Of a stretch of DNA of 64,000 bases, positions 27,625 to 35,776 are shown piece after piece. Position 1 is the first letter of the stretch. Every line of letters begins with the position of its first letter. The stretch is taken from assembly GCF_003131185.1 (NCBI RefSeq), contig NZ_QFFU01000027.1, forward strand, positions 1 to 64,000, written 5' to 3'. The translations under genes and the position numbers were made by a program. The stretch is from Pseudomonas ovata. GTDB lineage: Bacteria > Pseudomonadota > Gammaproteobacteria > Pseudomonadales > Pseudomonadaceae. The notes below the pieces were generated by a model. The model saw only the letters and a list, made by a program, of their open reading frames with translations. It did no database searches and was not told where the DNA came from.

Positions 27625-28146
27625 TCAGGCAAACTGCCAGTCATCGGCAGGCATCACCCGGCAGAACGCCCCGCTCAGGGTCGCATTGTGATGGGCAACG
27701 ATGTGCCCGGCATTCAGGACCGGGGTGTCCGAGCAGCTGTGACCGTCCTCGATCAACACCGCGTCCAGGCCCAGATCCCTGGCGGCACGGCATGTGCTGT
27801 CGACGCAATACTGGGTTTTCAGGCCCGCAATCACCACCCCCTGCAGCTCCTGCGCCTTGAGCCACGCCATCAGGCCGGTGCCGGCAAAGGCATTGGGGCG
27901 CGTCTTCTCGAATACCGTTTCATCACCGTGCACATGCAACCCATCGATCAACCGCGTCAGCGCGCTGCCCGGTTCGATGGGCGAGCCGGGTGGGCCGACA
28001 TGCCGGGCCAGGAATACCGGTGCGCCGGCCATGTGTGCCTTGTCCAGCAGGCGGTTGATGGTGGCCAGTAACTGCTCGCCGCGCCAGATCGGCTCCGGGC
28101 CATGAAACAGGCCGGCCTGCATATCCAGAATCAATAGTGCGTGCAT
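27625..28146 (-). CDS. isochorismatase-family cysteine hydrolase
   Basis: This 173-residue protein starts MHALLILDMQAGLF. The catalytic triad is visible as Asp8, Lys81 (VFEKTRPNAF) and Cys114 (GLKTQYCVDST). Members hydrolyse amides, N-carbamoyl compounds or isochorismate; the substrate cannot be told here. I chose the ATG at 28146 because AAGGAA lies upstream, and the open frame beyond it runs into a terminator. The gene is convergent with the response regulator, stops 3 bp apart. Confidence 0.9.
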   Translation of the reverse strand: MHALLILDMQAGLFHGPEPIWRGEQLLATINRLLDKAHMAGAPVFLARHVGPPGSPIEPGSALTRLIDGLHVHGDETVFEKTRPNAFAGTGLMAWLKAQELQGVVIAGLKTQYCVDSTCRAARDLGLDAVLIEDGHSCSDTPVLNAGHIVAHHNATLSGAFCRVMPADDWQFA

Positions 28147-28185
28147 GTCGCGTTTCCTTGCTTGAAAGCCGGCGACGCGCAGCCA

Positions 28186-28218
28186 CAAAAAAGGCCCCGT
28201 CATCGCTGGCGGGGCCTT
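28186..28218 (-). terminator. terminator between methyltransferase and hydrolase genes
   Basis: Arms AAGGCCCCG and CGGGGCCTT form a strong stem. On the minus strand it is followed by TTTTTTGTGG. It lies downstream of the methyltransferase gene and upstream of the isochorismatase-family gene, so the two are separate units. The 137 bp between this terminator and the methyltransferase stop hold only a 23-codon frame that I do not trust. Confidence 0.85.
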
Positions 28219-28354
28219 GGGGGAATCGTGCTGTTATCGACTCACGACGCCGCACCCGACCCGCCTGTGGCGGTCGTGCTGGTGAGGGTCGAGGTCAGCG
28301 ATAACAAGGTCATGGCATCGAGATTACCGCGCCGGATGCGCACTGGCAAATGGC

Positions 28355-29101
28355 TTATGGCCCGATTGTGCCCACGCGCATCTTGATCGGCCAGACCACC
28401 GTGCGCCTGTCGCCAGGGTTACCCCAGTGTGCCGAAAGGTCTTCGGCAAAGCGTTGCAACACCGCTTCCTGCCCCGCTTCGCGCGCCTGACGCACCGCCG
28501 ACCAGGTCGAGACATAACCGAGGAAGGCTGGCAGGTCCCATTCCAGGCGAATCTGCAAAGGCGGGACCGGCAAGGGCTCGAACGGAAATGCCAGCGTGGC
28601 GTAGCCTTTGTCTACCAGGGCACGTCCGGCTGGCCAGAACGGACCGATTTCTTGCCAGTAGAACCGTTGGAAGCGTTCATCCAGCTCTGCATCCAGATTC
28701 AAGACGCCATAGCAGATCAACGCCAGCACCGCACCAGGTGCCGCAATGCGCCGGGCCTCGGCATAGAACGCCGGCAGGTCGAACCAGTGCGCGGCCTGGG
28801 CGGCGGTGATCAGGCTGGCACAACCTTCAGCGACCGGCAGGCATTCGGCCGGCGCGCACTGGTAGGCCACGTTGCTGCGGGCACTGCTCTGCGCAATCTG
28901 GCTGGCGCTGGGATCAAACCCCAGCACCTGGGTGAAATGCGCGGCCAGTGGCTCGGTAAGTTGCCCGTTGCCGCAGCCGACATCCACCGCCAGGGCCGTG
29001 TCAGGCGCAATCGACGCCAGCCAGGCGGACAGCTCGGGTGGGTACTCGGGACGAAACTGCGCGTAGGCTTGCCCGCCCTGGTCGAACCAGTTTCTGGTCA
29101 T
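28355..29101 (-). CDS. class I SAM-dependent methyltransferase
   Basis: This 248-residue protein has motif I VDVGCGNGQLTEPLA near residue 42, post-I GFDPSASQI and the AAQAAHWFD segment typical of the UbiE/COQ5-related methyltransferase_11 group. The opening NWFDQGGQAYAQFRPEYPPEL is common in this family. I chose the ATG at 29101 because GAGGAG lies 8 bases upstream. It is divergent from a MerR-type regulator 189 bp away. The methyl acceptor is unknown. Confidence 0.9.
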   Translation of the reverse strand: MTRNWFDQGGQAYAQFRPEYPPELSAWLASIAPDTALAVDVGCGNGQLTEPLAAHFTQVLGFDPSASQIAQSSARSNVAYQCAPAECLPVAEGCASLITAAQAAHWFDLPAFYAEARRIAAPGAVLALICYGVLNLDAELDERFQRFYWQEIGPFWPAGRALVDKGYATLAFPFEPLPVPPLQIRLEWDLPAFLGYVSTWSAVRQAREAGQEAVLQRFAEDLSAHWGNPGDRRTVVWPIKMRVGTIGP

Positions 29102-29259
29102 CGTTGGTCTCCTCTGTCTGCAAGGTTGGCCCATGGACGCTCAGCGCCAGTCGAAAGAGTGTAAAGCGTGCAGATGGCCAGGCCGATACCTTGTTCGGGA
29201 TCTCTTCGCAAATGTTCTGTCGGATTGACCCGAAAACGATTTGGGGTCAGCCTGTGTGT

Positions 29260-29273
29260 TCAAGTGAACTTGA
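29260..29273 (+). promoter_or_regulatory. operator-like dyad before the MerR gene
   Basis: TCAAGT-GA-ACTTGA is an inverted repeat with 6-bp arms, 18 bases before the MerR-family start. MerR proteins bind short dyads inside their own or divergent promoters, so autoregulation is plausible. The flanking -35 and -10 boxes are not clear. Confidence 0.4.
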
Positions 29274-29290
29274 GGTGAAGGGGCAGGGCG

Positions 29291-29728
29291 ATGGATATTT
29301 CCGAGGTGGTCAAACGATCGGGGCTGCCCGCTTCGACACTGCGTTTCTACGAAGAAAAGGGCCTGATCGCCTCGCTCGGGCAGCAGGGCGAACGGCGCCG
29401 GTTTGCGCCACAGGTGCTGGAGCAACTGGCGCTGATCGGCCTGGGCCAGTCGGCCGGGTTCAGCCTGGATGAAATCGGCTTGATGTTCACGGCCAATGGC
29501 CAGATGAACATCGACCGGCAAGCCTTGCTGGCCAAGGCCGATGAGCTGGACGCCACCATTCGCACGCTCAAGGCCATGAGCAACGGCTTGCGCCATGCGG
29601 CGGTGTGCCCGGCCCCGGACCATGCCCAGTGTCCTACGTTTCAGCGGTTGCTCAAGGCCGCTGCACAAGGCACCCCGACACGCCGCTCGCGCCCGAACCA
29701 CCTCAAGACCGGAAGAGGGCGTCCATGA
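29291..29728 (+). CDS. MerR-family transcriptional regulator
   Basis: This 145-residue protein has an N-terminal MerR helix-turn-helix (MDISEVVKRSGLPASTLRFYEEKGLI), a dimerisation helix and a Cys pair in CPAPDHAQC near residues 111-119, which could bind a metal or sense redox state. AAGGGG lies upstream of the ATG. The stop overlaps the start of a small membrane protein gene (ATGA), indicating an operon. The divergent methyltransferase might be a target. Confidence 0.9.
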   Translation: MDISEVVKRSGLPASTLRFYEEKGLIASLGQQGERRRFAPQVLEQLALIGLGQSAGFSLDEIGLMFTANGQMNIDRQALLAKADELDATIRTLKAMSNGLRHAAVCPAPDHAQCPTFQRLLKAAAQGTPTRRSRPNHLKTGRGRP

Positions 29729-29916
29729 GCGGCGACATTGGTGATCTGGGCGATGGCCTGCTTGACCTGCTCGACATCGGCCCCTCCCGATCAAATCCCA
29801 ACCGGCCGCTCTGGCGTCGTGTCTGCAGCTTTATCTGGCGCCTGACCTGGCTGGTGCTGTTGCTGGTCATAGGCGTGGCGCTGATCTTTGCCATCGCCAG
29901 TTGGTTGCTGGAATAA
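29725..29916 (+). CDS. small single-span membrane protein
   Basis: This 63-residue protein has a hydrophilic N-terminus (MSGDIGDLGDGLLDLLDIG) and one transmembrane helix near the C-terminus (LTWLVLLLVIGVALIFAIASWLL). GAAGAGGG lies 6 bases before the ATG, and the start overlaps the MerR stop, so it is probably translated. Function unknown; it may be a target or partner of the MerR system. Confidence 0.75.
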   Translation: MSGDIGDLGDGLLDLLDIGPSRSNPNRPLWRRVCSFIWRLTWLVLLLVIGVALIFAIASWLLE

Positions 29917-30011
29917 ACGTTGGCCTCCATGCCCCGCCATCCCCCAGCCAGCACTGCATCTGCGCAGGAGATCATCCTGTGCCACTGGCACAGCGCTTTC
30001 GCTCAGCAAGC

Positions 30012-30235
30012 ATGGACCCGGTAGGAGCGCGTTTGCCGGAATGCCGGACCACCGCGACCGAGTGCGCAGCGCTCGCAAAAATCTCGAAAACGCTGAAAGT
30101 TTACGACTGCTAACATGGACCCGGTAGGAGCGCGCTTGCCCGCGACCGAGTGCGCAGCGCTCGCAGAAATAGATGAAACGCCACAATTTTACGACTGCTA
30201 CGCAGCCGGTCGCGGGCAAGCGCGCTCCTACACCG
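30012..30235. repeat. tandem REPIN-like repeats (two copies)
   Basis: CATGGACCCGGTAGGAGCGC starts at 30011 and again at 30114. The first copy is degenerate at its right end. The second has perfect arms TAGGAGCGCGCTTGCCCGCG (from 30125) and the reverse complement ending at 30230. The spacer GAGTGCGCAGCGCTCGCAGAAAT...TTTTACGACTGCTACGCAGC is shared with the other copies in this window. They fill the gap between the small membrane protein and the YcaC-like gene. Confidence 0.88.
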
Positions 30236-30245
30236 GGCCGCCCGC

Positions 30246-30887
30246 TTAACGTGCGGTCAGCGCCGCGTAGCCATTCATCAGGTTGCGGTAGTTCGGAATC
30301 CGCTGCGACAGCAGGTTGCCAAGGCCTTCAATGTCGTTGCGCCAGTCGCGGTGCAGCTCGCAAGCCACCGAGAACCAGTTCATCAGTTGCGCGCCGGCCT
30401 GGCTCATGCGGTTCCACGCGGCCTGCTGCACGGTTTCGTTGAAGGTGCCCGAGGCATCGGTGACCACGAACACTTCAAAGCCTTCAGCCAGCGCCGACAG
30501 GGTCGGGAAGGCTACGCAGACATCGGTGACCACACCGGCAATGATGATCTGCTTGCGGCCGGTGGCCTTGATTGCCTTGACGAAGTCTTCGTTGTCCCAG
30601 GCATTGATCTGGCCAGGGCGGGCGATGTACGGCGCGTCCGGGAACATCTCTTTCAACTCTGGCACCAGCGGGCCATTGGGGCCTTGCTCGAAGCTGGTGG
30701 TGAGGATGGTCGGCAGCTCGAAGAACTTGGCCAGGTCGGCCAGGGCCAGCACGTTGTTCTTGAACTCGTTGGGCGAGAAGTCCTGCACCAGTGAGATCAG
30801 GCCGGTCTGGTGGTCGACCAGCAGTACGATGGCATCGTCCTTGTTCAGGCGGCTGTAGGTTGGGGCGTTGGTGGCTTGAGTGGTCAT
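30246..30887 (-). CDS. ycaC: YcaC-like isochorismatase-family hydrolase
   Basis: This 213-residue protein has catalytic Asp25 (LLVDHQTGL) and Cys124 (GVVTDVCVAFPTLSA) of the isochorismatase fold. The whole sequence (RIPNYRNLMNGYAAL at the end) follows the YcaC subgroup, which forms octameric or larger rings; its true substrate is unsettled. AAAGGA lies 8 bases before the ATG. It stands alone, flanked by REPINs downstream. Confidence 0.9.
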   Translation of the reverse strand: MTTQATNAPTYSRLNKDDAIVLLVDHQTGLISLVQDFSPNEFKNNVLALADLAKFFELPTILTTSFEQGPNGPLVPELKEMFPDAPYIARPGQINAWDNEDFVKAIKATGRKQIIIAGVVTDVCVAFPTLSALAEGFEVFVVTDASGTFNETVQQAAWNRMSQAGAQLMNWFSVACELHRDWRNDIEGLGNLLSQRIPNYRNLMNGYAALTAR

Positions 30888-31021
30888 GGCGTAGATCCTT
30901 TATCTGAGAGTTTTGAGGTTCGGTAATCAGGGGTATCGCTCAACATGGGTACAGATTAATGGCTTGCTGTGAGCGGATAAATCGGCTGAAACGGGTTTTA
31001 CTGTCCATCCAAAGTGGACAA

Positions 31022-31540
31022 TCAGGTCGGGCCCTTGGCGAGCTGTTCGCGTATCTGTGCCACTGTCCTGCCGCGTGTATCCACGTTCATGCCGGGTGCC
31101 TGCAACAGGCCAATCTCCTCATCGGTCAAGCCAAGGTCGCGCATGTCCTGCTGCCACTGCTGCAAGCGCCTGGGCGCGGTCTGCCGGGCGTTCGGCCCCC
31201 TGGCCTGCAGGCAGATCTTGCACCTGTCGTCAGGAAGCGGCTTGCTCACCCAAGTGCCCGGTCGCCGGTATTCATAGCGGCCGCATTCGCAGCGGCACAG
31301 CCACACCGTGCCCTTGCCCGAACGACTGGCGCGGACCCAGGCGATGGCCGTCATTTTCCCGCGTCGCTTGCCGGTGTGATCGACCGCCTGCACGGGGCGC
31401 GGCGACAGGTCGGGCAGATGATCGAACGTTCTGGAGTCGCTCGCATGACGATGAGTGTCCTGACCCTGAATGGCTTTTTTCGGGCAAGCCGATCCCGTGG
31501 GCGCCACGGCGCCGTTTTGCTGTTTCATGATGGTTTCCAC
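31022..31540 (-). CDS. hypothetical protein with a zinc-ribbon-like Cys cluster
   Basis: This 172-residue basic protein is not one I recognise. The middle holds LCRCECGRYEYRRPGTWVSK followed by DRCKICLQ, giving a C-x-C-x-C...C-x2-C cluster that looks like a small zinc-binding fold. The C-terminus (LQQWQQDMRDLGLTDEEIGLL) may be a helical pair. Met5 (MKQQNGAV) is an alternative start. It has no obvious operon partner, and the neighbourhood (orphan repeat, toxin-antitoxin pair) suggests accessory DNA. Confidence 0.6.
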   Translation of the reverse strand: METIMKQQNGAVAPTGSACPKKAIQGQDTHRHASDSRTFDHLPDLSPRPVQAVDHTGKRRGKMTAIAWVRASRSGKGTVWLCRCECGRYEYRRPGTWVSKPLPDDRCKICLQARGPNARQTAPRRLQQWQQDMRDLGLTDEEIGLLQAPGMNVDTRGRTVAQIREQLAKGPT

Positions 31541-31689
31541 CCGGCCTGTGGCCCTGGAATGCTGTGCACCCTCGCGACGGCGCCAATGGCCTGCGCGATC
31601 ATTTATTGATTCAGAAGATGATGTGCTTACGTGGGAGGAGGCATGCTTGCAGGCATGGCAAGGGTGGCCATGTCGTGATGGGGGAAGGG

Positions 31690-31990
31690 CAGGGATGAAG
31701 TGAGGGTTTGCATGGTTGTAGTTCCCAAGTCATAAGAACCACCGCTGTCTGCCGCCAAGCAGAGAAGGGTGGCGAATTGCACAGGATTGGCGGACCGGTG
31801 ACTTAGGAAACCGGCGCACCCGAAGGTGCTCCTGCGCAACCCGCCATAACACGAAATTGCAGGCACAAAAAAAGCGCCTGAAACCGCAATGGGGGCGCTG
31901 CTGCGCCATAAGTCATTCGACCCGCCAAGGTCGTTGTCAGCAATGTGACGGGACCAACGATACCCGGCATCCTGCCGGTGCGCAACCAGA
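31690..31990 (-). repeat. structured intergenic repeat with micro-ORF
   Basis: On the minus strand this stretch contains a terminator hairpin AGCGCC...GGCGCT plus T7 (31867-31899), then a GCACC-TTCG-GGTGC hairpin with a UUCG tetraloop (31816-31829). A 28-codon frame follows, starting MQTLTSSLPFPHHD at 31713. From memory, near-identical sequence recurs between genes in many Pseudomonas genomes, often before small DUF-type genes. I cannot verify this here. The rest of 31541-32009 shows no gene. Confidence 0.5.
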
Positions 31991-32009
31991 CGGATGTCGG
32001 CACCTGAAG

Positions 32010-32384
32010 TCAGATAATGAGGGTATGGGGGTAAGCATGCATGGCGCTGTCGTGCGTCAACAGGCTGATCCCCTCTGCCAGCGCCTGGGCCACCATGATG
32101 CGGTCAAACGGATTGCGATGATGGTTTGGCAGGCTGCCCACGGTAAGACCATGGGCAGAGGTAATAGGCAGTTCAAGATAGCCTGCATCGAGCAGTTCCT
32201 TACGCAGCAACGCAGGGTTGATCCCGGTTTGCTCGGCACCCTTGATGGTCAGCTCCCAGATACTGGCAGCGCTGAAATACAAGGTATTGGCCTCATCATC
32301 AATCAGACGGGCTGCCGCCTGTGAAAGCCTGGCATCGCTGGTGGCGGCCCAGACCAGCACATGGGTATCGAGCAGCAGCTTCAT
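32010..32384 (-). CDS. PIN-domain toxin (VapC-type)
   Basis: This 124-residue PIN nuclease has the four acidic residues Asp6 (LLLDTHVLVWA), Glu44 (ASIWELTIK), Asp94 (NPFDRIMVAQA) and Asp112 (LTHDS). VapC toxins cut tRNA or rRNA when free of antitoxin. The start overlaps the antitoxin stop by 4 bp. A minus-strand terminator lies about 110 bp downstream inside the structured repeat. Confidence 0.92.
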   Translation of the reverse strand: MKLLLDTHVLVWAATSDARLSQAAARLIDDEANTLYFSAASIWELTIKGAEQTGINPALLRKELLDAGYLELPITSAHGLTVGSLPNHHRNPFDRIMVAQALAEGISLLTHDSAMHAYPHTLII

Positions 32385-32608
32385 TCCCGGCCCTCGAACA
32401 ACGCCGCAATCTCAGCATCCATGGCGTCCGATGCCTCGGCGTTGAATGTGACGTGGCTCATCATTCCTCGCCGCCTTGGCGCTGTAATCGGCACCAGCTT
32501 GGCAACGGGAATGCCGGCTTTGGCAATGATGATTGTTTCGCCGCTTGCGGCGGCATCGACCAATTGCGAGAAGTGCGTTTTAGCGGCGTGGATATTATGG
32601 GTCTGCAT
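32381..32608 (-). CDS. Phd/YefM-type antitoxin
   Basis: This 75-residue protein starts MQTHNIHAAKTHFSQLVDAAASGETIIIAKAGIPVAKLVP, the Phd/YefM DNA-binding fold. A short acidic tail should wrap the toxin. GGAGG lies about 8 bases before the ATG. It precedes the PIN toxin with a 4-bp overlap, a standard type II arrangement. A dyad at 32641-32661 is a likely autoregulatory operator. Confidence 0.92.
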   Translation of the reverse strand: MQTHNIHAAKTHFSQLVDAAASGETIIIAKAGIPVAKLVPITAPRRRGMMSHVTFNAEASDAMDAEIAALFEGRE

Positions 32609-32640
32609 GATTGGCCTCCTTCAGGTCGGTATCAAGCAGC

Positions 32641-32661
32641 TTGGTCCATGTGGTGGACTAA
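32641..32661 (-). promoter_or_regulatory. putative operator of the toxin-antitoxin operon
   Basis: TTGGTCCA-TGTGG-TGGACTAA is an imperfect palindrome 33-53 bases upstream of the antitoxin start. Type II antitoxins usually bind such dyads to repress their own operon. Confidence 0.5.
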
Positions 32662-33130
32662 GTAAAGTGCTCACAAACGAGGAGAGCTACTTTGCAGGGC
32701 AGAGGGCAATCGATGCCTGCAGATCCTGCTGTAAACCCGGTTCGTAGGCGCAATGGATCTTCTTCTCTATTAGCGCCAGTAAGTGAGTTCGACATCTGGC
32801 TGGCCAGAGTGGGGCAATCGATGCTCGCTGAGATTGCGAAGCAGCCACCGGTCGATTGGCTACAATCACCTGATCCCTTTGCAAGCGTCAATCGTCGCAG
32901 ATGACAGCCCATCGGCTGTTAACCGTCAAGGCTGTTCGAGGGGGCTTGCTTCGCTTGCAATCATTACGACCGGTAGATGGAACGCAATCAAAGTGCCACT
33001 AGTCGTAAAGGGTGCAGAAACAAGAGGATCGGCCGACACGATCCCATGAGAGCAGTGTTTAGCCCTGCTCGGCCCTGACTGGATAATCCGTTCGGTTATT
33101 TATCCGGTTGTATTTTCAGAGCACCGCCTG
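32662..33130. other. gene-poor stretch between the toxin-antitoxin pair and the GGDEF-EAL gene
   Basis: Nothing here is convincingly coding. One plus-strand frame (TTG at 32692 to 32904, 70 codons, starting LQGRGQSMPADP) has an ideal GAGGAG about 8 bases upstream, but its composition looks random. GCAATCGATGC occurs twice (about 32707 and 32815). The stretch before 33131 may carry the GGDEF-EAL promoter. Confidence 0.3.
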
Positions 33131-35077
33131 ATGAAGAAAACACTGCTCGGCGTGCGAGCGTTGATGTCCGTGCCCAGGGACAACCCGGGTCTGGTCAAGG
33201 CGCAATACATCGCGCTTTCTCGCCAATTGCCCATGATGTATTTCATCCTGCTGATCAACACCCTGATGCTGGCGGGCACCCACTTTGCGGTCGCGCCGCG
33301 CTGGCTGGTGGTGTATTGCCCATTGCTCATGACGTTGTTCGGTGTGATTCGTACGGCGGAATGGATACGCACGCGCAGGCAGGCGCGCAGCCCGGCGCAG
33401 ATGCTCACGGCGCTTAAGCGCACCAACATGCTCGCGCCGTTTGTCGCCGTGGCGTTCACCGCCTGGTCGCTGGCGCTGTTTCCCTATGGCGACAGCTACA
33501 CCCAGGCGCATGTCGCCTTTTATATGGCGATCACCGTCATTGGCTGCATTTTCTGCATGATGCACCTGCTGCCAGCTGCCCTGGCTACCACGGCGGTGGT
33601 CAACACGGCGTTCGTGGTGTTCTTCGCGTCCACCAATATCATGACCTTCATTGCCACGGCGATTGACGTCCTGCTGGTGTCCATCGCCATGCTGATCATT
33701 CTCAAGGCGCAGTACGCCGACTTCACCCGGCTGGTGAACATGCAGGCGCAGACGGCAAAACTCAGCGAGGAAAACCTTCACCTGGCCAATCAGGACAGCC
33801 TGACCGGGCTGGCCAATCGGCGGCAGTTCTTTTCCCGCCTCGATACGCTGCTGTCCCGCGCCCGCGAGCAGGAGATTCGCCTGGCCGTGGGACTGATCGA
33901 CCTGGATGGCTTCAAGCCGGTCAACGATCTGTATGGCCATAGCATTGGTGACAAGCTGCTCTATCAGGTTGGCCAGCGCCTGACCGGGCTGCTCGACGAA
34001 CAGGTGCACCTGGCCCGGCTGGGAGGTGACGAGTTCGGCCTGATCATCACGCAGGTCATGAGCGACGACCAACTGGGGGTGTTTGGCGAGAAAATCTGCG
34101 CCCGCATGCGCGAGCCGTTTCTGCTGGTGGACATCCCTATTCAGATCAGTGCGTCACTGGGCATCGCGACCTTCCCGGACCAGGCCTCCTGCGCCACGCA
34201 GGTGTATGAATACGCCGACTATGCCTTGTATCAGAGCAAGCGCCACCGCCCCGGCACGGTCTGCCTGTTCAGCGCCGCCCATCGCCAGCAGCTCAATCGC
34301 GAAGGGCTGACCGAACAGGCCCTGCGCAGGGCCGATCTGGAGCGTGAGTTTCATGTGGTGTTCCAGCCCATCGTGGATATTCACAGTGAGCACACCGTCG
34401 CATTCGAGGCCCTGGCCCGCTGGGAGAGCCCGGAGCTGGGTAACGTGCCGCCTTGTGATTTCATCCCGATTGCCGAGCGCGTCGGCATGATCAACCGCCT
34501 CACGCTGCCATTGCTGAGCAAGGCGCTGGACGCGGCTGCCAGCTGGCCTGAGGGTATCCGCCTGTCATTCAACTTGTCCGCCCACGACTGCGGTTCGCAA
34601 GATGCAGCCCAGCAGATCGTCGAGCTGATCAAGAGCAGCCGTTTTGACCCGGCCTGTCTCGATCTGGAAATCACCGAAACCGCGGCCATCCAGGACCTGC
34701 CGCAGACCCAGCGAGCGATCAGCCGGTTTCGCGAACTGGGCTGCGGCATTTCCCTCGACGACTTCGGCACCGGCTATTCCAGCTTGAGCCAGATCCACGC
34801 GCTGTCGCTGACCAAGCTGAAGGTGGACCGTACCTTCATCACCAACATCCACCTCGACCCGGCCAGTTTCAAGATCGTCAAGTCGCTGGTTGCCCTGTGC
34901 CAGGACATGCAACTGGAATGCATCGTCGAAGGCGTGGAAACCGCCGCCGAACTCGACGCCCTGAAAAGCCTCGGCTGCGCCTGGGCCCAGGGCTACCTGT
35001 TCTCCAGGCCCATGCGCGCCAGTGACGTCAGCGCCTGGCTTGAAGGCGAACAACTGGCCAGGGTGCAGGCGGTCTGA
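33131..35077 (+). CDS. membrane GGDEF-EAL protein (cyclic di-GMP turnover)
   Basis: This 648-residue protein has about five to six membrane helices in the first 200 residues (an integral sensor resembling MASE-type domains), then GGDEF and EAL domains. Both look catalytically competent: LGGDEFG in the cyclase, and FEALARW plus DDFGTGYSSL and IVEGVET in the phosphodiesterase. Net activity cannot be predicted. The ATG at 33131 has only a weak GAGC upstream. The gene is monocistronic and followed by the convergent tRNA-Met gene. Confidence 0.93.
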   Translation: MKKTLLGVRALMSVPRDNPGLVKAQYIALSRQLPMMYFILLINTLMLAGTHFAVAPRWLVVYCPLLMTLFGVIRTAEWIRTRRQARSPAQMLTALKRTNMLAPFVAVAFTAWSLALFPYGDSYTQAHVAFYMAITVIGCIFCMMHLLPAALATTAVVNTAFVVFFASTNIMTFIATAIDVLLVSIAMLIILKAQYADFTRLVNMQAQTAKLSEENLHLANQDSLTGLANRRQFFSRLDTLLSRAREQEIRLAVGLIDLDGFKPVNDLYGHSIGDKLLYQVGQRLTGLLDEQVHLARLGGDEFGLIITQVMSDDQLGVFGEKICARMREPFLLVDIPIQISASLGIATFPDQASCATQVYEYADYALYQSKRHRPGTVCLFSAAHRQQLNREGLTEQALRRADLEREFHVVFQPIVDIHSEHTVAFEALARWESPELGNVPPCDFIPIAERVGMINRLTLPLLSKALDAAASWPEGIRLSFNLSAHDCGSQDAAQQIVELIKSSRFDPACLDLEITETAAIQDLPQTQRAISRFRELGCGISLDDFGTGYSSLSQIHALSLTKLKVDRTFITNIHLDPASFKIVKSLVALCQDMQLECIVEGVETAAELDALKSLGCAWAQGYLFSRPMRASDVSAWLEGEQLARVQAV

Positions 35078-35200
35078 TCCGCTGACAGGGCAGGGCGCAA
35101 TATGCGCTCATGCCCCGGCAGTAACCCCTGATTCAGCGCAGGCACAAGGGCATACACGGTGGTGGGTATGGAGAGTGGCCGGATGGGAACGCCAGAAACA

Positions 35201-35226
35201 AGAAAGCCCGCACGAGGCGGGCTTCT
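35201..35226 (-). terminator. terminator of the tRNA-Met gene
   Basis: AAAGCCCGC and GCGGGCTT form a stem with a 4-base loop, T-rich on both sides (minus-strand tail TTTCTTGTTTC). It can end the tRNA transcript on the minus strand and also the convergent GGDEF-EAL mRNA. Confidence 0.82.
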
Positions 35227-35267
35227 TGATTGACCTGAAGACACTTGCGGGTCTCTAGGTCGGTACT

Positions 35268-35344
35268 TGGTGGCTACACAGGGACTTGAACCCCGGACCC
35301 CAGCATTATGAATGCTATGCTCTAACCAACTGAGCTATGTAGCC
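35268..35344 (-). tRNA. tRNA-Met (CAT), elongator type
   Basis: The minus strand reads GGCTACATAGCTCAGTTGG, an anticodon loop TTCATAA giving CAT, a GGTTCAAGTCC T-arm and an encoded 3' CCA. The 77 nt fold into a normal cloverleaf. The acceptor stem pairs G1 (GGCTACA with TGTAGCC), whereas initiator tRNA has an unpaired first base, so this is the elongator. Confidence 0.97.
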
Positions 35345-35355
35345 AAGTGGCGCGC

Positions 35356-35384
35356 ATTATTCGCTCGAAACGAAATCTCGTCAA
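35356..35384 (-). promoter_or_regulatory. sigma-70 promoter of tRNA-Met
   Basis: On the minus strand TTGACG (379-384 of this block) and AATAAT (356-361) are 17 bp apart. The -10 ends 12 bases before the mature tRNA 5' end, and GCGCGCC follows as a discriminator-like GC run typical of stable RNA promoters. Confidence 0.85.
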
Positions 35385-35776
35385 GCATTTATTTTAAAAA
35401 ATATCTCCATGCGATCAATCGCTTAGCGCAGGTCCACAGAACGGGCGTCTGTTTTGTTCCCACTGCTGTTTCTTCCAGTGACGCTCAGGTCGCCGCGCCG
35501 CACAAAAATGGTGCAGAAAAGCGCCCGACAACAGCGCACGAGACAGCGGGCATTGCCCGATAACGGTACGGTCCGCTTCTTGCTAGCTAAACGCCATGAC
35601 GTTGGCCGATGAGCCCGTGTCGCTTACAGGAATGTTCACCCCGGCTTTTTCAGGGATACCGCGCGACACGGCAATTCGGAAACATTTTCATGGCATTTTG
35701 CCGTTTACCTTTGTAGCAAGAAGATACCCCTGCCGGCATCGCCCGGCAGCCGGGTATTCACGTGCAGGAGTGGGAC
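35385..35776. other. gene-free stretch upstream of the third chemoreceptor
   Basis: The 392 bases hold only shadow ORFs. CTAAA at about 35585 and GCCGATGA at about 35607 resemble flagellar sigma boxes, but the spacing is 13 instead of 15. The AT-rich part 35385-35420 belongs to the tRNA upstream region. Confidence 0.35.

Noticed and set aside
28222..28354. 23-codon minus-strand frame starting MTLLSLTSTLTS
   Set aside because: No Shine-Dalgarno and low-complexity composition; likely a chance frame.
32692..32904. 70-codon TTG frame with a strong GAGGAG upstream
   Set aside because: The residue composition looks random, an opposite-strand frame overlaps it, and the start is a TTG; kept only as a note.
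35585..35614. Flagellar sigma promoter before the third chemoreceptor
   Set aside because: CTAAA and GCCGATGA are 13 instead of 15 bases apart and far from the start, so the match is too weak.
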